From assembly GCA_963924555.1 (NCBI GenBank), contig OZ004587.1, positions 4,774,001 through 4,838,000 on the forward strand: 64,000 bases of DNA, written 5' to 3'. The DNA comes from Crambe crambe (lineage: Eukaryota > Porifera > Demospongiae > Poecilosclerida > Crambeidae). The notes under the pieces are model-generated. The model was not told the DNA's origin. It saw nothing but the letters and a program-made list of their open reading frames with translations, and did not search any database. Both the position numbers and the translations under genes were made by a program. Each line of letters opens with the position of its first letter. Position 1 is the first letter of the stretch. Positions 1-9,617 of the stretch are shown here, one piece after another.

Positions 1-138
1 ACCTGATGCATATCACTGGGTCTGATGTTCAACAGTCCTTTAGGGCCGTAGACAAGTTTTGCTAGCAAGTGTTCACCTGTGAGATTGTGTAAATTATTTG
101 TGATCACACCACATCCCGTTCCAATGTATTTCATTAAT

Positions 139-346
139 TAATTAGTGGGTGGATGAATACCACATAACTTGCAGCAATTTCATACTCCATTACTCTAATT
201 AGTGGGTGGATGAATACCACATAACTTGCAGCAATTTCATACTCCATTACTCTAATTAGTGGGTGGATGAATACCACATAACTTGCAGCAATTTCAATTT
301 CACACTTCATTAATTGCAAGTTATGTGGTATTCATCCACCCACAAT
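139..346. repeat. 57-bp tandem repeat with inverted tail
   Basis: Three copies of a 57-bp unit start at about 141, 198 and 255. Each begins attagtgggtggatgaatac. A reverse-complement copy of the first ~35 bases of the unit lies at about 308-345, so the block can fold into a hairpin. The short minus-strand reading frame across it is only the repeat read as codons, not a gene. Confidence 0.85.
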
Positions 347-1224
347 GAAGTTATAATTCTATAGCCTAGCTGATTTAAGAAAGCATGGCGAACCATGGGT
401 GCACAATGTGATTTCTAAATTTTGGCACTATTTATTGTTCACCCCTTTTTAAAAGCTCATGATTATATAATAAAGTTGTATATAAACTCAGAGACTAGCA
501 TTCTCAAGTGTCCTTACCTGAGATGCTTTGAATAACCTAATGGTGCTGCACATTCACACAGATGAAACCGATAGTTTATCCAAGTTCAGTTGCAAATTAA
601 TTTGTTGGTAGTAGAGAAGGTAGACTAAGATCATTTTTGACAAATTTGATGCTCCATATTGCACCAGACTGAATCTGAGACACCCTAAAATCTAATTTTT
701 TTTCTGGGCCAAGATGATGCACTTTGCACAGTATGTGGTCACAAGCCATACCACAATAAAATAGCTAGCTCCGGCCCTGTGCACATGGAAAATTTTTGGC
801 TCATACTTCTGTTCTTGTCTAGCTACATGTAGTCTTTCTCTGGCTCAAAGTATGTCTTTAATTTACCTTTCATTTAAACCACAATAAATATATCTACAGC
901 TACATTGAACCATGCAGTGAGTATACTGTGGCTAATGGTAATGGAAAAGGGGGGGCCCATGCAGGTCCCTTAGGCCCCTACCTGGATCAGTCCCTGGTAT
1001 GTACTGTTATATAGTAAATTAATAGTGATATAATCACCTCATATCACACAAGAAGCAATCTCAGAACACCTGAGATTCAAAATTTTCCCGGGGGAGCATG
1101 CCACTGGACCCCTCTAGATAATGCAGTGCTGCATTTCACACATAATATACATTCATGCATGCATATTTAGCCCCCCCCCCCCCCCCCCCCCCCCCCCAGT
1201 TGAAAAAACTTATCTACACCCTTG
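347..1224. other. gene-free stretch with poly-C tract
   Basis: I see no conserved protein fragment or splice-bounded exon here. It contains a run of about 27 C at roughly 1171-1197. Homology to the other TAR-gene copies begins abruptly at about 1225 and does not extend left of it, so a junction of the duplicated segment lies near there. Confidence 0.5.
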
Positions 1225-1308
1225 GATAGCTATGTATTTATGACCAGATAAGGCCAGTTTAGGTTATAGGTGGTAGCTATTCAAGTTTAGCTAACTCTTT
1301 GGACTTAC

Positions 1309-2491
1309 TGAGAGTAGTCTCAAGACTGGAGAGTACTCTCAATTCAATGTCTGCTGATTGTGCTATGACAATGGATGAAGCCACATCTGACATGCTGTCT
1401 GCAAGGATTGGATCACGAACCAAACCCCATCCAAATCTGGTACCAGCCAGTCCATCATTTTTTGAACTGTTAATACCATACATCAGTAGCTATGTGATTG
1501 ATACACTCTAGCTAAACCTCTAAATACAGTAGCTACATCAATTAACATGTAAAAGATGATCAAATGCTATAGATACATGAGAGAGGAACTTCCCATGGAC
1601 CCACAGTATCCTTTGTTCAGATATTTAGCTACACTGCATAGCTAGCAAGCTATCTCTCACCTTGAGAATATCATGATGGATTTGTTCATTACTTGATCAA
1701 TGTTGGTGAACATGGGCCAGTAATACACCATGTCTGTTATGACATGGTCTGGATCCTTCACTAGTGGTTTCTTCTTTGAGCCATCTGGGTTGTTGGGGTA
1801 ACTGCAACCATGCATGGAATTCATGGAATGAATATTATCAGGGGTTTACCCTTCAGCTATTTTTAAGAAGGAAAGAATATAGTTAGCTTGCTATAGCTAC
1901 CTTGTCAATTTGCACCTCAATTGTTTTATACATAAAAACCTGTAGCTACCAATAATTATAGAGAACTAACGTTACAATCTCAATGGTCCAAGGAGAGTTA
2001 GGATCAGCACTGAGATTCCACCTTGCAGTGGAGATGCGAGCAATGATGTCAGGGTAAGAAGCATAGTAAGGGACTTGTGCTAACACATCTACTCTGTCAG
2101 GACAATTCACACTGCAACTCTTCAAGATTTTCTCAGTCAATGCTACCACAGTAATATAGATTACCATGGTAGCACCCATGCCTGTTACTATGTGGTAGCC
2201 TTCTGTCACAGCATTCTCAGTCTTTAAAGAAGTAAAAACAACAGATAATATGATTAGCATTGAAACAAGTAGCTACTGAAAAAGACTTAGTAATAAAGAA
2301 ATAATAGCTGCATATAAGCCTAGTCTGAAACTTCAGCTTCATATACTTTCCATTATACTGGCTATTTTAAAGCCAGCACACTAGCTAGTACATGTAAGCT
2401 TACTATAGAGTGTAGTCTTTGAATGGAAGAAACTAGAGGAGGTAAAGCTGCATTAGAGATAGCAGAATGAGATGGAAACTGGTAGGCTGGT
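1309..2491 (-). pseudogene. TAR/alliinase-like aminotransferase, copy U1 (partial)
   Basis: This is a fragment of a PLP-dependent aminotransferase of the alliinase / plant TAA1-TAR family. Exons on the minus strand are 2404-2491, 1971-2221 (HIVTGMGATMVI, PYYASYPDI), 1661-1801 (YPNNPDGSKKK, DMVYYWP) and 1309-1466 (SSSKNDGLAGTRFGWGL). The spliced phases match. The joined motif IFSSSK-N-DGLAGTR aligns with the family's FSKITGHAGSR, so the PLP lysine is present. The 5' exons found in copies U2 and U3 (signal peptide, EGF-like) are absent: homology stops near 2618. The C-terminal exon seen in U2 is not adjacent. The four exons themselves look intact. I cannot tell whether they are still transcribed. 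Confidence 0.8.
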
Positions 2492-2617
2492 CTGTAAATA
2501 ATACACTAATGACTAGCTGACTAGCTACGATAATTATAAGATAGATTTTTTGGTGGATAACTAAAATAAGACAGTGGGAGATGTCACAACATTCACTCTC
2601 TCATCTACTCCTCCCTC

Positions 2618-2817
2618 CAAAAGTTCTGCAGGATTCTCCACTGAGTTCTTCTTCTGCCCACTTCCCACTTCTTTAGCAACTGATAAACTACTTGGTGAAA
2701 TAGAGACTATGCCAACCAGTCCTTTTTGCCAGTAGGACTACTGCAGCTGTTATCCTCAAAACAAGCACACCAATTACCTGCACTTCACTTGGCAGGTTTA
2801 GATAAGTGAAGGTCCAT
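2618..2817. other. junction of TAR copy U1 with FIH-derived sequence
   Basis: Up to about 2618 the sequence matches the 5' half of the TAR genes. From about 2683 it matches the FIH intron found again at 5514-5670 (starting taaactacttggtgaaatag). This is therefore a recombination junction, followed by the left flank of the transposon at 2818. Confidence 0.6.
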
Positions 2818-4296
2818 GGGGTCATTCCATGTGAGATCAACATGAAAAATTGACACGTCTTTCAGATCTCTCTATATACACAGAGTATGTATGGAGATAT
2901 AAAACCACAACAATTTTTAGGTGCTTAAGTTGTATGGCTTCTAAGAAATAATAGGGACTCTTTGTACACATTTCATTGTACCTTGGCACATAAATGGATT
3001 ATATCTCTGTATTGGATTGAGATATTACAAAAAAAAATGGGATATTCTCGTAGCACACGAAAAGGGCTTTAAGATGGTGTTTCACATGTATATGGTTAAT
3101 TGGATTAGGGTCGAGGTCAATTTTCAGAGATAATTACTCTAATTTTTCCCAGGTCGGGATCCTCTAATTTTTGTGAAAATCTGTTCAAATGTACCTTTGA
3201 CCTTCCTGAGTATGTGGTTAAAATTTTGTTTGGGCTGTCCATGAGCTTGAATTTTCAGTGTCATTATACAGTTCGAGGTTATGTATTTCTAATGGATACT
3301 TTAATGATAAAGAATTTTTGCATACGAATAAAGTTGAAAATGGGATAATTATATAAGTAGCTTTTTTAGTTTTTGTGTAGCAGCCTTGCTTTCATCTTGT
3401 GTGAGTGAGTATGAACGGCTGTTGTGGTGCGGGGCTTTACAACAGTCAAAATATCTGTTATTGGAACATGAAGGATATTTTGGATATATGGTGAATCTGA
3501 TGAGGTGGATGTGCTTGAGTCACTTCCAGGATCTAGAGCAAGATCAGAAACTTGAGACAACTTTGCCAGCTTCTTCCTACAAGTATCACATATTCTCAAG
3601 CCTGTATGAAGAAGGGAGTTCTTCTCACACATCCATTTTGAAACTGGTCTCAAAGAGTTCTTCCTTGCAGTATGACCTTGAATTTGAAATGGATTACAAC
3701 AAGTGCTCCTCCAAGTAGATTCAGATTTAGAAACAGCCATGAGATTACTTCACTCTATATTGCTACCTTGCAGCTTTGTTGATATAATTAAATTCTTTGG
3801 TTAATCATGAGTATGGGTTTACAGTGCATTTATCACAACTGGACTTATATAATGACACTGAAAATCCAAACCCATGGATGGCCCAAAACAAAATTTTAAG
3901 CACATACTCAGGAAGGTAAAAAGTGCATTTGAACACAAAAATTAGAGGATCCCGACCTGGGAAAAATTAGAGTAATTATCTCTGAAAATTGACCTTGACC
4001 CTAATCCAATTAACCATATACATGTGAAACATCATCTTAAAGCCCTTTTCGTGTGCTACGAGAATATCCCATTAGTTTTGTAATATCTCAATCCAATACA
4101 GAGATATAATCCATTATGTGCCAAGGTACAATGAAATGTGTACAAAGAGTCCCTATTATTTCTTAGAAGCCATACAACTTAAGCACCTAAAAATTGTTGT
4201 GGTTTTATATCTCCATACATACTCTGTGTATACAAAGTTTGAGAGAAATCTGAGAGGCGTGTCAATTTTTCATGTTGATCTCACATGGAATGACCC
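2818..4296. mobile_element. 1.48-kb DNA element with ~450-bp terminal inverted repeats
   Basis: The ends are gggtcattccatgtgagatc and its reverse complement. Left arm is about 2818-3268, right arm about 3848-4296, with a few mismatches. A ~580-bp core carries one open frame (3366-3740, minus). The same flanking sequence without the element is found at 5514-5780, a natural near-empty site. The target duplication is unclear: the right flank (aaatacaa) matches, but about 12 bases present at the empty site are missing on the left. The superfamily is not certain. Long arms would fit a MULE-like or foldback-type element. Confidence 0.8.
3366..3740 (-). CDS. small Cys-rich protein inside the inverted-repeat element
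   Basis: A 124-residue frame occupies the core of the 2818-4296 element. It has CCNPF near residue 16 and ICDTCRKKLAKL near residue 50, separated by a His and basic residues. This resembles a zinc-binding pattern I associate with transposon-linked proteins of sponges and cnidarians. A Ser-rich stretch follows. There is no recognisable catalytic domain, so the element would be non-autonomous. It starts at the first ATG and may be an exon of something longer. Low certainty that it is expressed. Confidence 0.4.
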   Translation of the reverse strand: MAVSKSESTWRSTCCNPFQIQGHTARKNSLRPVSKWMCEKNSLLHTGLRICDTCRKKLAKLSQVSDLALDPGSDSSTSTSSDSPYIQNILHVPITDILTVVKPRTTTAVHTHSHKMKARLLHKN

Positions 4297-4321
4297 AAAT
4301 ACAAAGCTAAGATCTTAAAAC

Positions 4322-4381
4322 TTACCCTATACCAAATTGTTATCAACACACCTATTGCTAATGACTCAATATAATGCCACT
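4322..4381 (-). pseudogene. FIH-like exon fragment, copy F0
   Basis: Translating the minus strand gives WHYIESLA then a damaged I-T-I-W-Y-R end. This is the FIH exon holding the third iron-ligand histidine (human sequence WHHIESLLNGG). The region between the two halves is shortened and the acceptor AG has drifted compared with the copy at 55558-55621. The inverted-repeat element sits in the intron just downstream. Confidence 0.65.
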
Positions 4382-4390
4382 TATAAGAAC

Positions 4391-5150
4391 TTTAGACTTT
4401 AAGCACCAGACCTAAATCAAGAGCTTTCACTTTCCAAGGAATGCTTTCAAAGTATAACCAAGGAGTAGTCAATTCTCTAAACCAATGTTCATGCAACAAG
4501 CTATCTATATTCTGACAGCTATCACTGCTCACAGCATTTACAATTCAATTTCCTGTACAAACAATAGAGGCCTGGCACACCACAAACTGCAACAATGACC
4601 AACACAATGCTAACTCTTACAGTGAAAACTGTGGAAGGAAACAATCAGAGACCAAGAAAGGAAACATAATTTTGTGTCCCACAAGTATAAACCTGGAGGG
4701 TTAACTCTACATATTTTTTCTATTCAATAGGATATGTGGAAGAACTGTGGAAAATCGTGCAAGAAAGTAGGAGTGTGAAAATAAAAACAATTACTGTTCC
4801 ACCTCCATTTTGGAAAAACCAAGCAAATGGTGGAAGATAAATCCTGTTAGTTATCAGATGGAAATGTTTGTCTAAATAAATTATTTTCACAGCACATGCT
4901 GGTAGTATCACCCTTACTATTCAACCCTGCCATCCCTGTAGTACCACAGGGCTCCTCACACTAGGATGGGATCAGATAGACAGGGTACCCAACACAATTA
5001 TATGGAAACCAGAGGGAGGGGCGTCATCTACTTACTGTCAAATCCAGTCATAAAAGTGATAGACTTCCAAGGGAGGGGGAGGGGGACAAAATATATAAAC
5101 CAAAGGGGGGCCTTTGAAATGTAATCCTGCACACCTATTTGAGAGAGTTT
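4391..5150. repeat. segmental repeat shared with 20770-21000
   Basis: The stretch starting aaatcaagagctttcacttt, through the cctggcacaccacaaactgc region, recurs at about 20770-20970 with small changes. No coding exon is visible. It is part of the duplicated spacer between FIH-type copies. Confidence 0.5.
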
Positions 5151-5161
5151 AAAATACTGAC

Positions 5162-5275
5162 CTATATTTGAGTAGGAACTCTTCTAGGATGTCACTGTGG
5201 TTGAGAGGGACACTGCAGCTCTTCATTGAAGTATGAGCTCCAGAACAGGCAGAGTTGTTCAGACCCACACTAACA
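5162..5275 (-). pseudogene. first-exon-like module, intermediate form
   Basis: Minus strand reads SVGLNNSACSGAH, then SMKSCSVPLNH, then DILEEFLLKY, and ends ATATAG|GTCAGT. It combines the SVGLNN and ILEEFLL parts of the NLR first exon with the MK-C-SVPLNH part of the FIH-associated first exon, so it links the two as homologues. It has no clear in-frame ATG at the position used in the NLR genes. Confidence 0.6.
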
Positions 5276-5513
5276 TTCACAGCTAGCTTAACAGTCCATT
5301 TTGAAAATTTTTATATCTTTAAAGTAACACATGCATCGTCACAGGTGCATTCACAGCTAGCTTAACAGTCCATTTTGACATCTTTAAAGTGACACATGCA
5401 CGATCATTAAGGATATGTTACATAAAGTGTGATCTTGAAAGTACAAGCCAAAGTACAGACAGTGAAGACAGATATGTTGCTTATAACCTACGTACATACA
5501 TATCAAAATAACT

Positions 5514-6224
5514 GTTAAACTACTTGGTGAAATAGAGACTATGCCAACACGCCCTTTTTGCCAGTAGGACTACTGCAGCTATTACCCTCAAAACAACACC
5601 AATTAAAGGGTGACCTGCACTTCACTTGCACTTCACTTGGCAGGTTTAGATAAGTGAAGGTCCATGAATGAAACTTGCAAATACAATGTCACTATAAGCT
5701 AGGATCTTAAAATTTACCCTATACCAAATTGTTATTGACATGGTAACACCACCTCTTGCTAATGACTCAATATAATGCCATTTATTGAAACATAGTAAAA
5801 ACAACACAAGTATGCATGCACTTTTAATGAGCTGGCTGAAAAAATGTGATTTTGAATTGCAGAACTTTATAATGCAACTAGAACTTTAAAGCATATCATT
5901 ACTTTGATCATATGTACTCAACACTTGCATGGAAGCAGGGTTCAAATTCAGGATTTGACTTGAGGGGGGTCAAATGCCTATGACAAAATTTGTGGAGGGG
6001 CAACTATTCTATTTAGGAAAGCTAGCCAATTCCTGGATGGGTGGGGGTGGCCCCTGAAATAAACCCTGATGGAAGTGGTCCATGCTGCACAAGCACCCAG
6101 CATGCAATATAGATGCATGGGTCATGCGTAGGGTGAAAAATTACTGAAGTGATTACTTACTAGTACATGGGTTCATAAAGAACATCTCCAGGCTTCAGTA
6201 TATACACATCATTAAAGAACTTAG

Positions 6225-6304
<80 letters not shown>

Positions 6305-8160
6305 AGCATACACCTATCATAACAAACCGAACATAATCGGCACTCCATATTTCTTTATTATAATGAAACTACATACACCCACACAGTCAATCATAAAGAC
6401 AAGTAACATCTCATTTGGTCATGTCTCATTGATAATGAATTCCAAGGATGTGTATTTGTGATAGCCCCAGATAGAAATCAAATATTAGATGCATTGATTC
6501 TTTGCCACTTTTTCCACACTTTAGCTGTCCATAACTCATGACTACTAGTGGCCTACAGGTCTTGTGATTTGCTATAGAGATAGTTCAATTGTTATAGAAC
6601 ACATGACAGAAGTTTGGGACAATTTTATCAAGACATGTTTGACAAATTGCCCATTCAATTACAATTCAATTTCTACCTGGGACTGTCATATTTGTGTGTG
6701 GGTGTTGTTGTTATCAATCCACCACATCACTTGAGTGGATCAACGAAAATGAGGGAATAACATAATGAGAAGGCAACTTGTAGAGTTCCATCAAACACTA
6801 AAGGTACAGGAGTACAACATGAAATTTTCGTGAGGTCAAATTTTCATGGATTTCAAGATTTTGAAAATCAATACACAATTTTGAATTAATACGGACCATA
6901 CTGCAAAAACCAACAGGACCTACAGACTTCCTTTCAGAAGCTCTGGATTAGGACTATCCTCAGGTACTACTCAGTAATATAACACTATCCAATGCACACT
7001 TTATTTCAAGCACTGCAGTCATGTAGGACACCACTCACTTTTTTTTTTATCATCAAAGTAGAGGAAGTGTCTGGTCTTGGAGATAAATACTGTGTACTTG
7101 CTGCTGCCAATGTTGTCCTCCAGGTAGTTAGCTATAAGTGACAATGAGGGGGGAACCAGATCTGTCCCTGTCAGGATCACTGGTCGTTAGGATAGTATAT
7201 ACCCACCAATGAAAAGAAGAGTAGTAGTAGCTGTGTGAGGGAATGGGAGGGGGGAAATTAATCACAAAAATAATAATTATCTGATACCATAGCTAAAAAC
7301 TAGAGTATCTCATACAGACTAGCCAATGCAGCTTTTTGAACTAGCAGAAATTGATGGCATACTTAATTTCATTTGGTGATCAGACTTACCTACATATGCA
7401 TAGTTATTCCAGTTGTCCTGGAAATGCTCAAAGCTCTAAGCCAGACCCACGATTAAAAAATTTTTGATTTAAAATAAAAAAATGGCCTGCTGCCATGTGT
7501 AGTAGTCCAATAACTCAAAAGCACATGTACAGTACAAGTATTAGCTACTGCCCAAGTTGCATGATCCCTGAAACTGCTACATACGTACAGACCCTCTTCC
7601 TCCCTCGGGTTGGCAACGGGTAGAATGTACACATACAGTGGAGGTCAGAGTCTGATGATCTTTACCTCATGCAGATGTGGGGTCCTCCCACTGGGATGGG
7701 ATCAGTTATAGTCACACACACCATCCACTGATAAATATACAACAATTATTATTTACATGCCACAAATATAAATCCTATAATGCAAAGTGCATTGAGAGAA
7801 ATGTAGTTTGCAATGTTCTGGCCATCAGGGTTTAGACCTATAGCTTTCTAGAATAAATACATACTTGGTTAATGAGTTTGATGCAGCATAATACTGCATC
7901 TGAAGATCACTTGGTTGAAGGATGGTAGATTGTAGTTGTAGTAACTAATCAAGTCAGTAAAGTGTGAGAACTTCAGCTATAACTACCCATAGTGTAAGTA
8001 CAATAGTGATCTATCTACTTGGTATACTCAACTATTTTGAGAGAGTCTATAGCAGTGAGAATACTGACCTATTTGAACTCTGTGGTTGAGAAGGGAACAC
8101 TGCTACACTTGATTGAAGCTGCACGAGAACTGTTCAGGTTCCATGCATACTGACAGACAT
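5514..8160 (-). pseudogene. FIH-like hydroxylase, copy F1 (degraded)
   Basis: Scattered exons of a HIF1AN/FIH-type JmjC hydroxylase. A first-exon-like piece ends at 8069 (AAATAG|GTCAGT). The exon at about 7045-7190 encodes PVILTGTDLV and ...TVFISKTRHFLYFDD. The exon at about 6165-6225 encodes [14 protein letters not shown] followed by a stop where active relatives have W. The exon at about 5710-5780 encodes WHYIESLARGG. The exon carrying the HxD iron ligands and the C-terminal exons are missing, so this cannot make an active enzyme. A (CT)n tract abuts the YILKPGDV exon. Confidence 0.7.
6228..6295. repeat. (CT)n microsatellite
   Basis: About 34 CT dinucleotides. The equivalent intron position in FIH copies F3 (35790-35836) and F6 (55843-55912) carries the same motif at different lengths, so the repeat predates the duplications. 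Confidence 0.95.
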
Positions 8161-8199
8161 GTTACGTACAAGAAGACAGTGATGATGCGGAAGTGGAAT

Positions 8200-9600
8200 T
8201 GAAATAATTATAGACTGCTACATGCAATGCAGTACTTCCTGTCGCGTGGGAGAGCTATAGCCACACCTCCTAAGATTAACATCCTGCTGGGTTGATATAT
8301 AAAATTTAATGTGTAAAAGATACAAAGTGAGTGGTTTTTAAATGCACAAAGAAAGTGAACAAAGTGTTCAATTATACAAAAAGCAGGTAAAAAATTATTT
8401 ATAAGGTGTATAGTGGTAAGCAAACTAGTAGTTACTTTCTTTTTGTTTTGTTTTTGTTTGTTTTTTTGTTGTTATTTTTCTTTCTTAATTCTTTTTTTCT
8501 TTTCTTTTTTTCTTTCTTCTTCTTTTAATGGTTGAAACTTATCAGGCTTTCAGATCTGTAAAAATCAAGTCACCATGTAAATGTTGACCATACAGCTAAT
8601 TGAACTAATAGAGGAAATCTCACTCATCCACAAGTATTATTCTAAGTTACGGGCATCCTGCAGTCAATCCAGTGGAATTTGTGAATAATTTGGGACCCAG
8701 CCTTTTGTCGTTTATAGAGAGGTTGTCCTCTTTTAAACATTATTTAGTATAGAGTATATACAAAGGTTGTCCTTTCTTGAGAGTTTTGCCCTCTTTCAGA
8801 GTGTCCTTATCAGAGGTTCCATTGCTTGGTCTTACAATTACAGCTTTCAATATAGTTACTGGTTGGTGATTAACAGTCTATGTCTGTGACTTCAGAAATA
8901 GCTATAGCTAATACATCAAAGAATGAACCCTGTACCCACCGACCCACAATAAATTGAGCAATGGTCACATAGAGGGAGGCATTATAGTCCATGCAAACAT
9001 GATATTGTGTTTGGTAAACTGTGTTCTAGGTACCATGTACAGCAATGATTATTAATTACTTCAATAGCAAGAGACATAACAGTGGAGTTAGAGATGGCTG
9101 TCCATAAGAACCAGTGGGTCACAAGGACCATGTTGAATTCCACTTGTATAGGGAAATATAGTATAAAGTATACATGTAGTTGTGTAAGTCATGATATGCT
9201 ATCTTGACAGTATCAGATTAGAAGCAATGCTTTAATGACCCCATAATTATGACTTGACATGATACAACACCAACATCATTACATGCTGTGATATGGAAGG
9301 ACAAAGGAAAGTATGATGAGCTAATTATTCCACACCATGTTAGTCATTATCACCACAAATCTATAGTGGAAATTAAACACAAGGTTGCTTGGTCTGTACT
9401 TCAGTACTCCTACAGAAAGATGAGGACTATGCAACCATACAACATAAACATCACAAGTTTCTACCAGCAATAGTCAACACTCAACATCTAAAACTAATCA
9501 ATTTGATGTCTCTACATGTCTCATTAAGTATCAATTGTAGAAATCAAGAGCTTCCCTCATGCACTCATGGACTACAACTACATGCACACATGCATACACA
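8200..9600. other. duplicated 3' flank of NLR genes
   Basis: Includes a T-rich tract at about 8435-8527 and a block (about 8590-9600) that recurs downstream of each NLR copy: 23440-24450, 38380-39360, 49130-49730, and 58940-59800 continued at 62974-63380. It contains a plus-strand open frame of about 60 codons (9288-9473) kept in four copies. No known domain is visible. Confidence 0.6.
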
Positions 9601-9617
9601 CAGTCCTCACCTTATTA

